From: Streptomyces sp. NBC_01231
GTDB lineage: Bacteria > Actinomycetota > Actinomycetes > Streptomycetales > Streptomycetaceae
Reading direction: 5' to 3'
Length of the DNA: 64,000 bases
Assembly (NCBI GenBank): GCA_035999765.1
Contig: CP108521.1
Span: 7,254,001-7,318,000 of the forward strand
The notes beneath the pieces were generated by a model. It saw only the letters and a list, made by a program, of their open reading frames with translations. It was not told the origin of the DNA and made no database searches. The translations under genes were made by a program, and so were the position numbers. Below, in pieces: positions 8,186 to 18,583 of this stretch (the stretch's first letter is position 1; every line of letters starts with the position of its first letter).

Positions 8186-10246
8186 CTACTCGACGACCGG
8201 AAGGCTCGCCCCGTCCCGCAGGAACAGCGGGATGCGGTCCAGCGGGGCGTCTACCGTCACGGCCGCACCGCCCTCGTACGTCTCCCCGGTCCACGCGTCC
8301 GTCCAGGCAGCGCCCGCCGGAAGGTACGTGGTGCGGGTCGTGGCGCCCGCCGTGAGCACCGGCGCGACCAGCACGTCCCGGCCGAACAGGTAGGCGTCGT
8401 CGACCGACCAGGCCGCCTGGTCCTCGGGGAACTCCAGGAAGAGCGGGCGCATGACCGGCAGGCCCTCCTCGTGGGCCTCGCGCATGACCTTCAGGACGTA
8501 CGGCTTCAGTCGCTCGCGCAGCCGCACGTACCGCTCCAGGATCGCCCCGGCCTCCTCGCCGTACGACCACACCTCGTTGGGACCGCCGGTCATCTCCGGG
8601 CCGAGCGGCATCGCCGGGTCGCGGAAGCCGTGCAGACGCATCAGCGGGGACAGCGCGCCGAACTGGAACCAGCGGACCATCACCTCGCGGTACGCCGGGT
8701 CGTCCGGGTCGCCGCCGTGGAAGCCACCGATGTCGGTGTTCCACCACGGGATGCCGGACAGCGCGGTGTTGAGCCCGGCCGCGATCTGGCGGCGCAGGGT
8801 CGGGAAGTCGGTGCCGATGTCACCGGACCACAGGGCGGCGCCGTAGCGCTGACTGCCCGCCCACGCCGAGCGGTTGAGGGTGATCACCTCGTCCTCGCCG
8901 GACGCCAGCAGGCCCTCGTGGAAGGTGCGGGCGTTCTCGGCCGGGTACATGTTGCCGACCTCCAGACCCGGGCCCGCCCAGTAGCGCAGGTTCTCCGGGA
9001 AGCCCGGCTTCAGCTCCGGTTCGCAGGCGTCCAGCCAGAAGGCCGTGATGCCGTACTGCTCCAGGTAGTTCCGCCGAATCCGCGACCACACGAAGTCACG
9101 GGCGTCGGGGTTGGTGGCGTCGTAGAAGGCGACCTGGACGGTGGAGGCGACCTCCTTGTCCGGCCAGTCGGCGTGCGCCATCGGGCCGTACTGGGTGCCG
9201 ATGAAGTAGCCGCGCTGCTCCATGACGGGGTGGTTCTCGCTCAGCGGGGACACGGACGGCCACACGCTCACCACCAACTTGACGCCCATCTCGTCGAGTT
9301 CACGCACCATCGCCGCCGGGTCGGGCCACTCCGCCGGATCGAACTTCCAGTCGCCCAGGTGGGTCCAGTGGAAGAAGTCGCACACGATGGCGTCGAGGGG
9401 CAGAGCGCGCCGCTTGTACTCCCGGGCCACGGCGAGGAGTTCGTCCTGGGTGCGGTAGCGCAGCTTGCACTGCCAGAAGCCCGCCGCCCACTGCGGCATC
9501 ATCGGCGTACGGCCCGTCACCGCGCTGTAGCGGCGCTGGCCGTCCGCCGGATCGCCCGCGGTGATCCAGTAGTCGATCTGACGGGCCGAGTCCGCCACCC
9601 AGCGGGTGCCGTTGCCGGCCAGTTCCACGCGCCCGATCGCCGGGTTGTTCCACAGCAGGGTGTAGCCGCGGCTGGAGGTGAGGACGGGGATGCCGACCTC
9701 GGCGTTGCGCTGGACCAGGTCCAGGACCAGGCCCTTCTGGTCCAGCCGGCCGTGCTGGTGCTGGCCGAGGCCGAACAGCTTCTCGTCGTCGTAGGCGGCG
9801 AAGCGCTGCTCCAGACGGTGGTGGCCGTTGCCGACGGCGGTGTAGAGGCGCGAGCCGGGCCACCAGAAGTGGGCGCGGTCCTCGGCCAGCACCTCGAAGC
9901 CGTCCTCGGTGCGCAGAAAGCGGATCAGACCCTCGGCGCTGACCTCGACGGTCAGTGTGCCGACGGTCAGTGATCCCAGGCCCTCCTCGATCTTGACGGT
10001 GGACTCGGTGCGGGGCGGCTCGTCGAGCAGCGCGCCCGGCAGCCCCTCCAGGATCGGACCGCCGAGCCGGGATCGGACCCGGACCGCGTCGGGGCCCCAG
10101 GGCTCGACGCGCACGGTCTCCTGGCGGCCGCTCCACTCCAGCGCGCCGTCCCGCTCCCGGAAGGTGCCGACGGTGGGTGACGACTGCGCGAGGCTGACCT
10201 GGGGCTGGTCCCCGGCCAGGTGCTGGGTTTCGGCGGGCTGATTCAC
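8186..10246 (-). CDS. GH31 alpha-xylosidase-like glycosidase
   Basis: The start is GTG (VNQPAE) with AAGGAG six bases upstream; the frame runs on upstream only because stops are rare. The 686-residue protein has an N-terminal beta-sandwich, a GH31 TIM barrel and C-terminal beta domains. The nucleophile is Asp406 in FWLDACEPE. Other family blocks are WQCKLRYRTQDEL and PLDAIVCDFFHW, plus the PWWNTDIGGF metal/substrate loop. GH31 covers alpha-glucosidases and alpha-xylosidases; WLDACEPE and the xyloglucan neighbours favour alpha-xylosidase. There is no signal peptide, so it is predicted to be cytoplasmic. It is read in the same direction as the LacI gene, after a 245-base leader. Confidence 0.88.
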   Translation of the reverse strand: MNQPAETQHLAGDQPQVSLAQSSPTVGTFRERDGALEWSGRQETVRVEPWGPDAVRVRSRLGGPILEGLPGALLDEPPRTESTVKIEEGLGSLTVGTLTVEVSAEGLIRFLRTEDGFEVLAEDRAHFWWPGSRLYTAVGNGHHRLEQRFAAYDDEKLFGLGQHQHGRLDQKGLVLDLVQRNAEVGIPVLTSSRGYTLLWNNPAIGRVELAGNGTRWVADSARQIDYWITAGDPADGQRRYSAVTGRTPMMPQWAAGFWQCKLRYRTQDELLAVAREYKRRALPLDAIVCDFFHWTHLGDWKFDPAEWPDPAAMVRELDEMGVKLVVSVWPSVSPLSENHPVMEQRGYFIGTQYGPMAHADWPDKEVASTVQVAFYDATNPDARDFVWSRIRRNYLEQYGITAFWLDACEPELKPGFPENLRYWAGPGLEVGNMYPAENARTFHEGLLASGEDEVITLNRSAWAGSQRYGAALWSGDIGTDFPTLRRQIAAGLNTALSGIPWWNTDIGGFHGGDPDDPAYREVMVRWFQFGALSPLMRLHGFRDPAMPLGPEMTGGPNEVWSYGEEAGAILERYVRLRERLKPYVLKVMREAHEEGLPVMRPLFLEFPEDQAAWSVDDAYLFGRDVLVAPVLTAGATTRTTYLPAGAAWTDAWTGETYEGGAAVTVDAPLDRIPLFLRDGASLPVVE

Positions 10247-10259
10247 ATTGCTCCTTGAA

Positions 10260-10292
10260 GCAGGGCAGAAGCAGGGCAGAAGCAGGGCAGAG
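10260..10292. repeat. Triplicated 11-bp direct repeat in the GH31 leader
   Basis: Three adjacent 11-base units, GCAGGGCAGAA twice and GCAGGGCAGAG once, lie 13 bases upstream of the GH31 start. The remaining sequence to the LacI stop (10293-10491) is strongly purine-rich on the forward strand, so the GH31 mRNA leader would be pyrimidine-rich. No gene was found in this 245-base stretch. Confidence 0.75.
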
Positions 10293-10491
10293 GGAGTCAG
10301 AAGGAGGGCAGGCAGACAGGGGCCCCTGGCGGGGCGGGGCGTTGCCCGGGCGGGCACGGCGGGAGAGGTGAGCGAGAAGGCGGACGCGAGGTGAGGAGAG
10401 GCGAGGGAAGGTGGTGCGGGAGAGGAGACGCGGGCGAAGAGGTGCGCGAGGAGGCGAGGAAGGGGCCGAGGGAGGGGCGAGGTCGGAGGGG

Positions 10492-11508
10492 TCAGGAAAC
10501 CGTGGACGGAGCCGGTCCCGTGCTCGTCCGGACCGTCAACTCGGGCGCGATCAGCACGACTTCGTCGCTGCCACTGCCGACGAGCTTGGCGATCAGACGC
10601 TCCACGGCGTGCCGGCCCATCTCCTGGGCGGGGATGGCGACGGAGGTCAGCCGCACCGAGGCCTGCACGGCGACCTGGTCCGGACAGATCGCCACCACCG
10701 ACACGTCCTCGGGCACGGCCCGGCCCTGCTGGCGCAACAGGGCGAGCAGCGGCTCGACCGCCGACTCGTTCTGCACGACGAACCCGGTGGTGCCCGGGCG
10801 TTCGTCGAGCACCCGGGCGAGGGTCACGGCCATCGCGTCGTACCCGCCCTCGCACGGCCGGTGCAGCAGCCGTACGCCCAACTCCTGGGCGCGGGAGCGC
10901 AGTCCGTCGAGGGTGCGCTCGGCGAAGCCGGTGTGCCGTTCGTAGACGGCCGGGGCCTCGCCGATGACAGCGATGTCGCGGTGTCCGAGCTTCGCGAGGT
11001 GCTCGGCACACAGCGCCCCCGTCGCCCGGAAGTCAAGATCCACACAGGTCAGGCCGGTGGTGTCGGCCGGCAGGCCGATGAGTACGGACGGCTGGTGGGT
11101 GCCGCGCAGCAACGGCAGCCGCTCGTCGTCGAGCTCGACGTCCATCAGGATCATCGCGTCGGCGAGCCCGCTGCCGGTGACCCGGCGTACGGCGTCGGGG
11201 CCCTCCTCGCCGGTGAGCAGCAGGACGTCGTATCCGTGGGTGCGGGCCGCGGTGGCCACCGCGATGGCGATCTCCATCATCACCGGCACGTAGATGTCGG
11301 TGCGCAGCGGGATCATCAGCGCGATGATGTTCGACTTGCTGCTGGCCAGGGCGCGGGCGCCCGCGTTCGGGTGGTAGCCGAGGTCGCGGATGCTCTGCTC
11401 GACCCGCTGCCGGGTGGTCGTGGAGATGGACCGCTTGCCACTGAGGACATAGCTCACCGTGCTGGCCGAGACTCCGGCGTGCTGGGCGACCTCGGCGAGG
11501 GTGACCAT
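10492..11508 (-). CDS. LacI-family transcriptional regulator
   Basis: The ATG at 11508 is chosen over an upstream in-frame ATG (11550) because GGAG stands six bases before it and the longer form would place an operator-like site inside the gene. The 338-residue product has an N-terminal LacI helix-turn-helix (VTLAEVAQHAGVSASTVSYV), a hinge helix, and a periplasmic-binding-protein-like effector domain (NIIALMIP, TSVAIPAQEMGRHAVERL). The family usually represses sugar genes and is released by a sugar. A CGAAGCGCTTCG-type palindrome lies in its own promoter region, which suggests autoregulation. Control of the GH31 gene and of the forward GH operon is likely from position, but no copy of the palindrome is visible inside the window in front of those genes. 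Confidence 0.92.
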   Translation of the reverse strand: MVTLAEVAQHAGVSASTVSYVLSGKRSISTTTRQRVEQSIRDLGYHPNAGARALASSKSNIIALMIPLRTDIYVPVMMEIAIAVATAARTHGYDVLLLTGEEGPDAVRRVTGSGLADAMILMDVELDDERLPLLRGTHQPSVLIGLPADTTGLTCVDLDFRATGALCAEHLAKLGHRDIAVIGEAPAVYERHTGFAERTLDGLRSRAQELGVRLLHRPCEGGYDAMAVTLARVLDERPGTTGFVVQNESAVEPLLALLRQQGRAVPEDVSVVAICPDQVAVQASVRLTSVAIPAQEMGRHAVERLIAKLVGSGSDEVVLIAPELTVRTSTGPAPSTVS

Positions 11509-11524
11509 CCAGCTCTCCAAGCTT

Positions 11525-11541
11525 TGTGAAGCGCTTCGACA
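11525..11541. promoter_or_regulatory. LacI-type operator, imperfect copy
   Basis: TGTGAAGCGCTTCGACA lies 17-33 bases upstream of the regulator start. It matches the perfect site at 11613 but lacks one base in the left half. The central GAAGCGCTTC is intact. Confidence 0.65.
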
Positions 11542-11612
11542 GTGCGCCATACGAACAGGGGCGGGTGAGAGTGGTTCGACAGTAGCTTTAGCGGAGGTGG
11601 GTGTCCATAGGT

Positions 11613-11630
11613 TGTCGAAGCGCTTCGACA
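11613..11630. promoter_or_regulatory. LacI-type operator, perfect 18-bp palindrome
   Basis: TGTCGAAGCGCTTCGACA is a perfect palindrome with a central CG step, as is usual for LacI-family operators. It lies 105 bases upstream of the regulator start, in the divergent gap shared with the acyl-CoA dehydrogenase gene. The rest of that 429-base gap (11509-11937) shows no gene. Confidence 0.8.
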
Positions 11631-11873
11631 GAGACTTCCGGATGCGCGGCCGGGATGCGGATTCCTGAGTACCACGACCGGCCGTCGGGGGCCATGGACA
11701 GGCCGGACGGGCGGCGGGCCGGAGAGCCCACCACCACCTCGTACGGCGCCCTCGACGAACCCCTGCGTTCGGGCGCCCGCGAGGCCGACGTACCGGAGAC
11801 GGCCGGCGGTGAATTCATCGGCCGAACGGACGCGCGAGGGGTGGTGGGGTCGGGTCGGATCGGGTACATACGA

Positions 11874-11888
11874 ACGGGTAGCACCCGT
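11874..11888. promoter_or_regulatory. Small inverted repeat upstream of acyl-CoA dehydrogenase gene
   Basis: ACGGG-TAGCA-CCCGT lies about 50 bases before the dehydrogenase start. It could be an operator for a fatty-acid-responsive regulator, but the arms are short and no regulator is adjacent. Confidence 0.3.
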
Positions 11889-11937
11889 CAGTAACCAAAC
11901 GGCCCCAAGGTCCCGATTCGCGGCGAGGTGAGCCTCA

Positions 11938-13869
11938 ATGTCCGCACCACCCACCCAACCCACCGTCACCGAGCGTGAAGCACGCCAGGTGGCGGAGGCC
12001 GCCCGGGAGCAGGACTGGCGTAAGCCCAGCTTCGCCAAGGAACTGTTCCTCGGCCGCTTCCGGCTCGACCTCATCCACCCCCATCCGATGCCGCCCGACG
12101 AGGCCGCCCAGCGCGGCGAGGAGTTCCTCGCCAAACTGCGCGACTTCTGCGAGACGAAGATCGACTCGGCGCGGATCGAGCGCGACGCGCTGATCCCCGA
12201 CGAGACGGTCAACGGGCTCAAGGAGCTCGGCGCCCTCGGCATGAAGATTGACACCAAGTACGGCGGCCTGGGCCTCACGCAGGTTTACTACAACAAGGCC
12301 CTCGCCCTGGTCGGCTCCGCGAACCCGGCGCTCGGCGCGCTGCTGTCCGCCCACCAGTCGATCGGCGTTCCGCAGCCGCTGAAGATCTTCGGCACCCAGG
12401 AGCAGAAGGACACCTTCCTGCCCCGCCTGGCCCGCACGGACATCTCGGCGTTCCTGCTGACCGAACCGGACGTCGGCTCCGACCCCGCGCGCCTGGCCAC
12501 CACCGCCGTCCCGGACGGCGACGACTACGTGCTCGACGGGGTCAAGCTGTGGACCACCAACGGCGTGGTCGCCGACCTGCTGGTGGTCATGGCCCGGGTG
12601 CCGAAGTCCGAGGGGCACAAGGGCGGCATCACCGCGTTCGTCGTGGAGGCCGGCTCCGAGGGCATCACGGTCGAGCACCGCAACGCCTTCATGGGCCTGC
12701 GCGGCCTGGAGAACGGTGTCACCCGTTTCCACCAGGTCCGCGTCCCCGCGGCGAACCGCATCGGCGCCGAGGGTGCGGGCCTGAAGATCGCGCTGACCAC
12801 CCTCAACACCGGCCGGCTGTCGCTGCCCGCGATGTGCGTGGGCGCCGGCAAGTGGTGTCTGAAGATCGCCCGGGAGTGGTCGGCGGCGCGGGAGCAGTGG
12901 GGCAAGCCGGTCGCGTTCCACGAGGCGGTCGGCTCGAAGATCAGCTTCATCGCAGCGACGACCTTCGCCCTGGAGGCCGTGGTCGATCTCGCGAGCCAGA
13001 TGGCGGACGAGGACCGTAACGACATCCGCATCGAGGCCGCCCTCGCCAAGCTGTACGGCTCCGAGATGGCCTGCCTGATGGCCGACGAACTGGTCCAGAT
13101 CCGCGGCGGCCGCGGCTTCGAGACGGCGGCGTCCCTGGCCGCCCGCGGGGAACGCGCGGTACCCGCCGAACAGATGCTGCGCGACCTGCGCATCAACCGC
13201 ATCTTCGAGGGCTCGACCGAGATCATGCACCTGCTGATCGCCCGCGAGGCGGTCGACGCCCACCTGTCGGTGGCCGGTGACCTGATCGACCCCGACAAGT
13301 CCCTGTCGGACAAGGCGAAGGCAGGCGCGAACGCGGGTGTCTTCTACGCCAAGTGGCTGCCGAAGCTGATCGCGGGACCGGGTCAACTCCCGCGCTCCTA
13401 CAGTGAGTTCCACCATGAGGTGGACCTCTCCGGCCACCTGCGCTATGTCGAGCGCACCGCCCGCAAGCTCGCCCGCTCCACCTTCTACGCCATGTCCCGC
13501 TGGCAGGGCCGGATGGAGACCAAGCAGGGCTTTCTGGGCCGGATCGTCGACATCGGCGCGGAACTGTTCGCGATGAGCGCGGCCTGCGTACGCGCGGAAC
13601 TCCTGCGCACCACCGACGACCACGGCCGGGAGGCCTACCAGCTCGCCGACGTCTTCTGCCGGCAGTCCCGCATCCGGGTCGAGGAACTCTTCGGCCGCTT
13701 GTGGACCAACACCGACGACCTCGACCACAAGGTCGTCAAGGGCGTGCTCTCGGGCACCTACGAGTGGCTGGAGGAGGGCATCGTCGACCCGTCGGGCGAC
13801 GGTCCGTGGATCGCGGACGCGACACCGGGACCGAGCGAGCGGGACAACGCCCACCGCCCGATCCGCTGA
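11938..13869 (+). CDS. Acyl-CoA dehydrogenase, long form
   Basis: The 643-residue flavoprotein starts at an ATG with GAGGTGAG upstream. It has the acyl-CoA dehydrogenase fold (about 60-450): FAD/substrate blocks LTEPDVGSDPA and LWTTNG, and the catalytic base Glu424 in RIFEGSTEIMHLL. A further C-terminal helical domain of roughly 190 residues resembles the VLCAD/ACAD9 architecture. It should oxidise acyl-CoA to enoyl-CoA in beta-oxidation; chain length is not readable. It is not part of the sugar locus: it diverges from the LacI gene and is followed by a terminator. Confidence 0.9.
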   Translation: MSAPPTQPTVTEREARQVAEAAREQDWRKPSFAKELFLGRFRLDLIHPHPMPPDEAAQRGEEFLAKLRDFCETKIDSARIERDALIPDETVNGLKELGALGMKIDTKYGGLGLTQVYYNKALALVGSANPALGALLSAHQSIGVPQPLKIFGTQEQKDTFLPRLARTDISAFLLTEPDVGSDPARLATTAVPDGDDYVLDGVKLWTTNGVVADLLVVMARVPKSEGHKGGITAFVVEAGSEGITVEHRNAFMGLRGLENGVTRFHQVRVPAANRIGAEGAGLKIALTTLNTGRLSLPAMCVGAGKWCLKIAREWSAAREQWGKPVAFHEAVGSKISFIAATTFALEAVVDLASQMADEDRNDIRIEAALAKLYGSEMACLMADELVQIRGGRGFETAASLAARGERAVPAEQMLRDLRINRIFEGSTEIMHLLIAREAVDAHLSVAGDLIDPDKSLSDKAKAGANAGVFYAKWLPKLIAGPGQLPRSYSEFHHEVDLSGHLRYVERTARKLARSTFYAMSRWQGRMETKQGFLGRIVDIGAELFAMSAACVRAELLRTTDDHGREAYQLADVFCRQSRIRVEELFGRLWTNTDDLDHKVVKGVLSGTYEWLEEGIVDPSGDGPWIADATPGPSERDNAHRPIR

Positions 13870-13887
13870 CCGACGCATGACAGGACG

Positions 13888-13926
13888 CGTCCCCTTCGGC
13901 CCCCCATGCGGGGGACGAGGGGGACG
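13888..13926. terminator. Stem-loop between acyl-CoA dehydrogenase gene and dxr
   Basis: GCGTCCCCTTCG pairs with CGAGGGGGACGC, with an inner CCCCC/GGGGG stem, starting 19 bases after the dehydrogenase stop. There is no U-tract, which is common for Streptomyces terminators. Confidence 0.7.
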
Positions 13927-13966
13927 CACTGTCCTCACACACCGTCCTTACGGCAACAATGGGGGG

Positions 13967-15397
13967 ATGAGCGACAGTCCAGCCCCCTCAGGGCACGGGT
14001 CGGAAGCCCCGTCCACCCCGCGACGCCACGCACTCACTCCCGCCGCACCGGGCCCTGACCCGAGTACGCCCGGTACGAGGACCGGGGCCCGGCACGCCGA
14101 GAGCACGCACCGGACGCCGCAGGGCCCGCCCTCCGGGCCGGCCACGGGGCTCGCGACCCGCGCCCTGGCCGACCCGCACCTCGTCTACGACCCGGTCGTG
14201 GGCGACGGGCCGAAGGACGTGGTGATCCTCGGCTCGACCGGCTCGATCGGCACCCAGGCCATCGACCTCGTGCTGCGCAACCCGGACCGGTTCCGGGTCA
14301 CCGGGCTCTCCGCCAACGGCGGCCGCGTCGCCCTCCTCGCCGAGCAGGCGCACCGGCTCGGGGCGAGGACCGTGGCCGTGGCCCGCGAGGGCGTCGTACC
14401 GGCCCTGCGCGAGGCCCTGAGCGCCCAGTACGGCGCCGAGCGGCTCCCCGAGATCCTCGCCGGACCGGACGCGGCCACCCAGCTCGCCGCATCCGACTGC
14501 CACACCGTCCTGAACGGCATCACCGGCTCCATCGGCCTGGCCCCGACCCTCGCCGCCCTGGAGGCGGGCCGCACGCTCGCGCTCGCCAACAAGGAGTCGC
14601 TCATCGTGGGCGGCCCGCTGGTCAAGGCCCTCGCCGAGCCCGGTCAGATCATCCCGGTCGACTCCGAGCACGCGGCGCTCTTCCAGGCGCTGGCCTCCGG
14701 CAACCGGGCCGACATACGCAAACTCGTCGTCACCGCGTCCGGGGGGCCCTTCCGGGGCCGTACGAAGGCACAGCTGGCGGACGTCACGGTGGAGGACGCC
14801 CTCGCCCACCCCACCTGGGCCATGGGCCCGGTGATCACGATCAACTCCGCGACCCTCGTCAACAAGGGCCTGGAGGTCATCGAGGCGCACCTCCTGTACG
14901 ACATTCCCTTCGATCGGATTGAGGTGGTCGTGCACCCGCAGTCGTATGTCCACTCGATGGTTGAGTTCACGGACGGATCCACGATCGCGCAGGCGACGCC
15001 CCCCGACATGCGGGGGCCGATCGCCGTCGGCCTCGGCTGGCCCGAACGCGTGCCCGACGCGGCGCCCGCCTTCGACTGGAGCAAGGCGTCGACGTGGGAG
15101 TTCTTCCCACTCGACAACGACGCCTTCCCGTCGGTGAACCTGGCGCGACACGTGGGGCAGCTCGCGGGCACCGCCCCGGCGGTGTTCAATGCCGCGAACG
15201 AGGAGTGCGTGGAGGCCTTCCGGGCCGGCGCGCTGCCGTTCGACGGGATCATGGACACCGTGACCCGGGTGGTGGACGAGCACGGCACCCCGGACACGGG
15301 AACCTCGCTCACCGTGGCGGACGTCCTCGAAGCGGAGACCTGGGCGCGGACCCGGGCCCGGCAACTGGCGGCACAGACGGCGGAGGCCCGTGCATGA
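13967..15397 (+). CDS. dxr: 1-deoxy-D-xylulose 5-phosphate reductoisomerase
   Basis: The ATG at 13967 follows a GGGGGG ribosome site. The 476-residue enzyme carries out the first committed MEP-pathway step, DXP to MEP with NADPH and a divalent metal. The NADPH loop [10 protein letters not shown] is near residue 88. [21 protein letters not shown] and [14 protein letters not shown] carry the metal and substrate residues. The first ~70 residues are a Pro/Ser/Gly-rich extension absent from the E. coli enzyme; a later start cannot be excluded. The stop overlaps the rseP start (ATGA), and ispG follows, giving two MEP genes around a protease gene. Confidence 0.96.
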   Translation: MSDSPAPSGHGSEAPSTPRRHALTPAAPGPDPSTPGTRTGARHAESTHRTPQGPPSGPATGLATRALADPHLVYDPVVGDGPKDVVILGSTGSIGTQAIDLVLRNPDRFRVTGLSANGGRVALLAEQAHRLGARTVAVAREGVVPALREALSAQYGAERLPEILAGPDAATQLAASDCHTVLNGITGSIGLAPTLAALEAGRTLALANKESLIVGGPLVKALAEPGQIIPVDSEHAALFQALASGNRADIRKLVVTASGGPFRGRTKAQLADVTVEDALAHPTWAMGPVITINSATLVNKGLEVIEAHLLYDIPFDRIEVVVHPQSYVHSMVEFTDGSTIAQATPPDMRGPIAVGLGWPERVPDAAPAFDWSKASTWEFFPLDNDAFPSVNLARHVGQLAGTAPAVFNAANEECVEAFRAGALPFDGIMDTVTRVVDEHGTPDTGTSLTVADVLEAETWARTRARQLAAQTAEARA

Positions 15398-16698
15398 CGA
15401 CCCTGATGTTCATCCTCGGCATAGTGCTCTTCGCCGTCGGCCTGCTGGTGTCGATCGCGTGGCACGAGCTGGGGCACCTGTCCACCGCCAAGCTCTTCGG
15501 CATCCGCGTGCCGCAGTACATGGTCGGCTTCGGACCGACGATCTTCTCCCGCAAGAAGGGAGACACCGAGTACGGCATCAAGGCCATCCCGTTCGGCGGC
15601 TACATCCGCATGATCGGCATGTTCCCGCCTGGCCCGGACGGCCGCCTGGAGGCCCGCTCCACCTCGCCCTGGCGCGGCATGATCGAGGACGCCCGCTCGG
15701 CCGCGTTCGAGGAACTCCGACCCGGTGACGAGAACCGCCTGTTCTACACGCGCAAGCCCTGGAAACGGGTCATCGTGATGTTCGCGGGCCCGTTCATGAA
15801 CCTGGTCCTGGCGGTGGCGCTGTTCCTGACCATCCTCATGGGCTTCGGCATCTCCCAGCAGACCACCACCGTCAGCTCGGTCTCCAAGTGCGTCATCGCC
15901 CAGAGCGAGAACCGCGACGACTGTGAGAAGTCCGACGCGGCCTCCCCGGCCGCGGCCGCCGGCCTGAAGGCGGGCGACAAGATCGTCTCCTTCGACGGTG
16001 TGCGGACCGACGACTGGAACAGGCTCTCCGACCTGATCCGCGCCAACCCCGACAAGGAGGTGGCGATCGTCGTCGACCGCAAGGGCCAGGAGGTGACCCT
16101 GCACGCGAAGATCGCCAGCAACCAGGTCGCCAAGAAGGACTCCAGCGGCCAGTACGTCCAGGGGCAGTACGTCAACGCGGGCTTCCTCGGCTTCAGCGCC
16201 GCCACCGGCATCGTGAAGCAGGACTTCGGCGACTCCGTGACCTGGATGGGCGACCGCGTCGGTGACGCCGTCGACTCCCTCGCCGCGCTGCCCGGCAAGG
16301 TCCCGGCCCTGTGGGACGCGGCCTTCGGCGACGGCCCGCGCGAACCGGACTCCCCGATGGGCGTGGTCGGCGCGGCCCGGGTGGGCGGCGAGATCTTCAC
16401 CCTGGACATCCCGCCGACCCAGCAACTGGCGATGGCGCTGATGCTGGTCGCCGGCTTCAACCTGTCGCTCTTCCTCTTCAACATGCTCCCCCTGCTGCCG
16501 CTCGACGGCGGCCACATCGCGGGCGCCCTGTGGGAGTCGCTGCGCCGCGCCGTCGCGAAGGTGCTGAGGCGGCCGGACCCCGGCCCGTTCGACGTGGCGA
16601 AGCTGATGCCGGTCGCCTACGTGGTGGCGGGTATCTTCATCTGCTTCACCCTGCTCGTCCTGGTCGCGGACGTCGTCAATCCCGTACGGATCAGCTGA
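15394..16698 (+). CDS. rseP: RIP site-2 metalloprotease (RseP/Rip1-like)
   Basis: This is a 434-residue polytopic membrane protease. The zinc motif HELGH is at 24-28 in the first membrane segment. A PDZ-like domain follows (about 180-260; [15 protein letters not shown]). The third zinc ligand, Asp371 in PLLPLDGGH, lies in a late membrane segment. Family members cut anti-sigma factors or other membrane substrates within the bilayer. The start overlaps dxr by four bases, so the genes are coupled. The linkage to dxr and ispG is conserved in actinobacteria, but no substrate gene is adjacent. Confidence 0.93.
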   Translation: MTTLMFILGIVLFAVGLLVSIAWHELGHLSTAKLFGIRVPQYMVGFGPTIFSRKKGDTEYGIKAIPFGGYIRMIGMFPPGPDGRLEARSTSPWRGMIEDARSAAFEELRPGDENRLFYTRKPWKRVIVMFAGPFMNLVLAVALFLTILMGFGISQQTTTVSSVSKCVIAQSENRDDCEKSDAASPAAAAGLKAGDKIVSFDGVRTDDWNRLSDLIRANPDKEVAIVVDRKGQEVTLHAKIASNQVAKKDSSGQYVQGQYVNAGFLGFSAATGIVKQDFGDSVTWMGDRVGDAVDSLAALPGKVPALWDAAFGDGPREPDSPMGVVGAARVGGEIFTLDIPPTQQLAMALMLVAGFNLSLFLFNMLPLLPLDGGHIAGALWESLRRAVAKVLRRPDPGPFDVAKLMPVAYVVAGIFICFTLLVLVADVVNPVRIS

Positions 16699-16730
16699 CG
16701 GACGGTCGTTCTCTCCGCGAGAACGGTCGA

Positions 16731-16777
16731 AACGGCACCCTTCGCTCGTGCCACGCGTACGAGTGAGGGGTGCCGTT
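16731..16777. terminator. Strong stem-loop between rseP and ispG
   Basis: AACGGCACCCTTCGCTCGT pairs almost fully with ACGAGTGAGGGGTGCCGTT around a nine-base loop. A smaller GTTCTC/GAGAAC hairpin (16708-16724) precedes it. It suggests ispG has its own promoter; TAATCT at 16942 is a possible -10, weakly supported. The 312-base gap holds no gene. Confidence 0.8.
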
Positions 16778-17010
16778 CTGTCTGCCCGGCTCTACCGCGA
16801 CTTTCGTACCCATCACCGCCGGGCACGGCGATCGGCCAAGGAGTATGTCCTCCCGATCGAGGGCCATGCCCGGTGTGCCGCGATGGGACGCCATTGGGCG
16901 AACCGAGGGGACGCCGTGCGCTTGTGTTCACGCTCGTGCCGTAATCTCGAAGCCCGGAGCCCGCTGCTGACGGGACCGGACTTGATCCACGACTTGGGGT
17001 TGCACAGCAG

Positions 17011-18168
<1,158 letters not shown>

Positions 18169-18367
18169 CGGTGTCGGCCGCCGTCTGACGGGCTGGGCGC
18201 GGACTTGCGGTTTCGGTGGTGGGCTGACGTCTGGGCTGCGGTCTGACGGGCTCGGTGTCGTTCTGACTGGCTCGGTAGCCGTCTGACGGGGTGGGTCGCG
18301 GGCTTGCGGTGTCGGTTGGTCGGCTGACGCGTGGGCCGCAGTCTGACGGCTTCGGTCGAGGGCTGAC
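18169..18367. repeat. Degenerate tandem repeat after ispG
   Basis: About nine imperfect copies of a 16-25 base unit around GTCTGACGGGCTCGGT follow ispG directly. CTGACGGG or CTGACG recurs throughout, with GCGGACTTGCGG/GCGGGCTTGCGG variants. No coding potential was seen. Confidence 0.75.
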
Positions 18368-18395
18368 ATGGCCTTTTCCAAGTACCGTCCAGGCA

Positions 18396-18480
18396 ACAAC
18401 CCCAGCCCGTCCGGCGCTTGCGGAACGAGGCCCGTCCAGGGCCGAAGCAGCGGCTCGGGGCGCCAGCCCCCAGGGCGGCG
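18396..18480. repeat. Streptomyces-type dispersed intergenic element
   Basis: The stretch carries AACCCCAGCCCGTCCGGCG, then GAGGCCCGTCCAGGGCCG, then GGCGCCAGCCCCCAGGG. I recognise this composite as a dispersed intergenic repeat of streptomycetes. It can form stem-loops (GGCCCGTCCAGGGCC). Recognition is from memory; copy number cannot be seen here. Confidence 0.55.
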
Positions 18481-18583
18481 GCGGATGGCCAAGGGCAAGC
18501 GGGTGGCGGCGCACAGGGCGGCGCGGCTCAGCTTCCGCAGGTACAGTGCGGGGACCAGCAGACCCCAGTGTGAGGCCCCGCCC

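Noticed and set aside
11601..11894. Forward frame of 97 codons between the LacI and acyl-CoA dehydrogenase genes
   Set aside because: It covers the operator and promoter region, has no ribosome site and poor codon bias.
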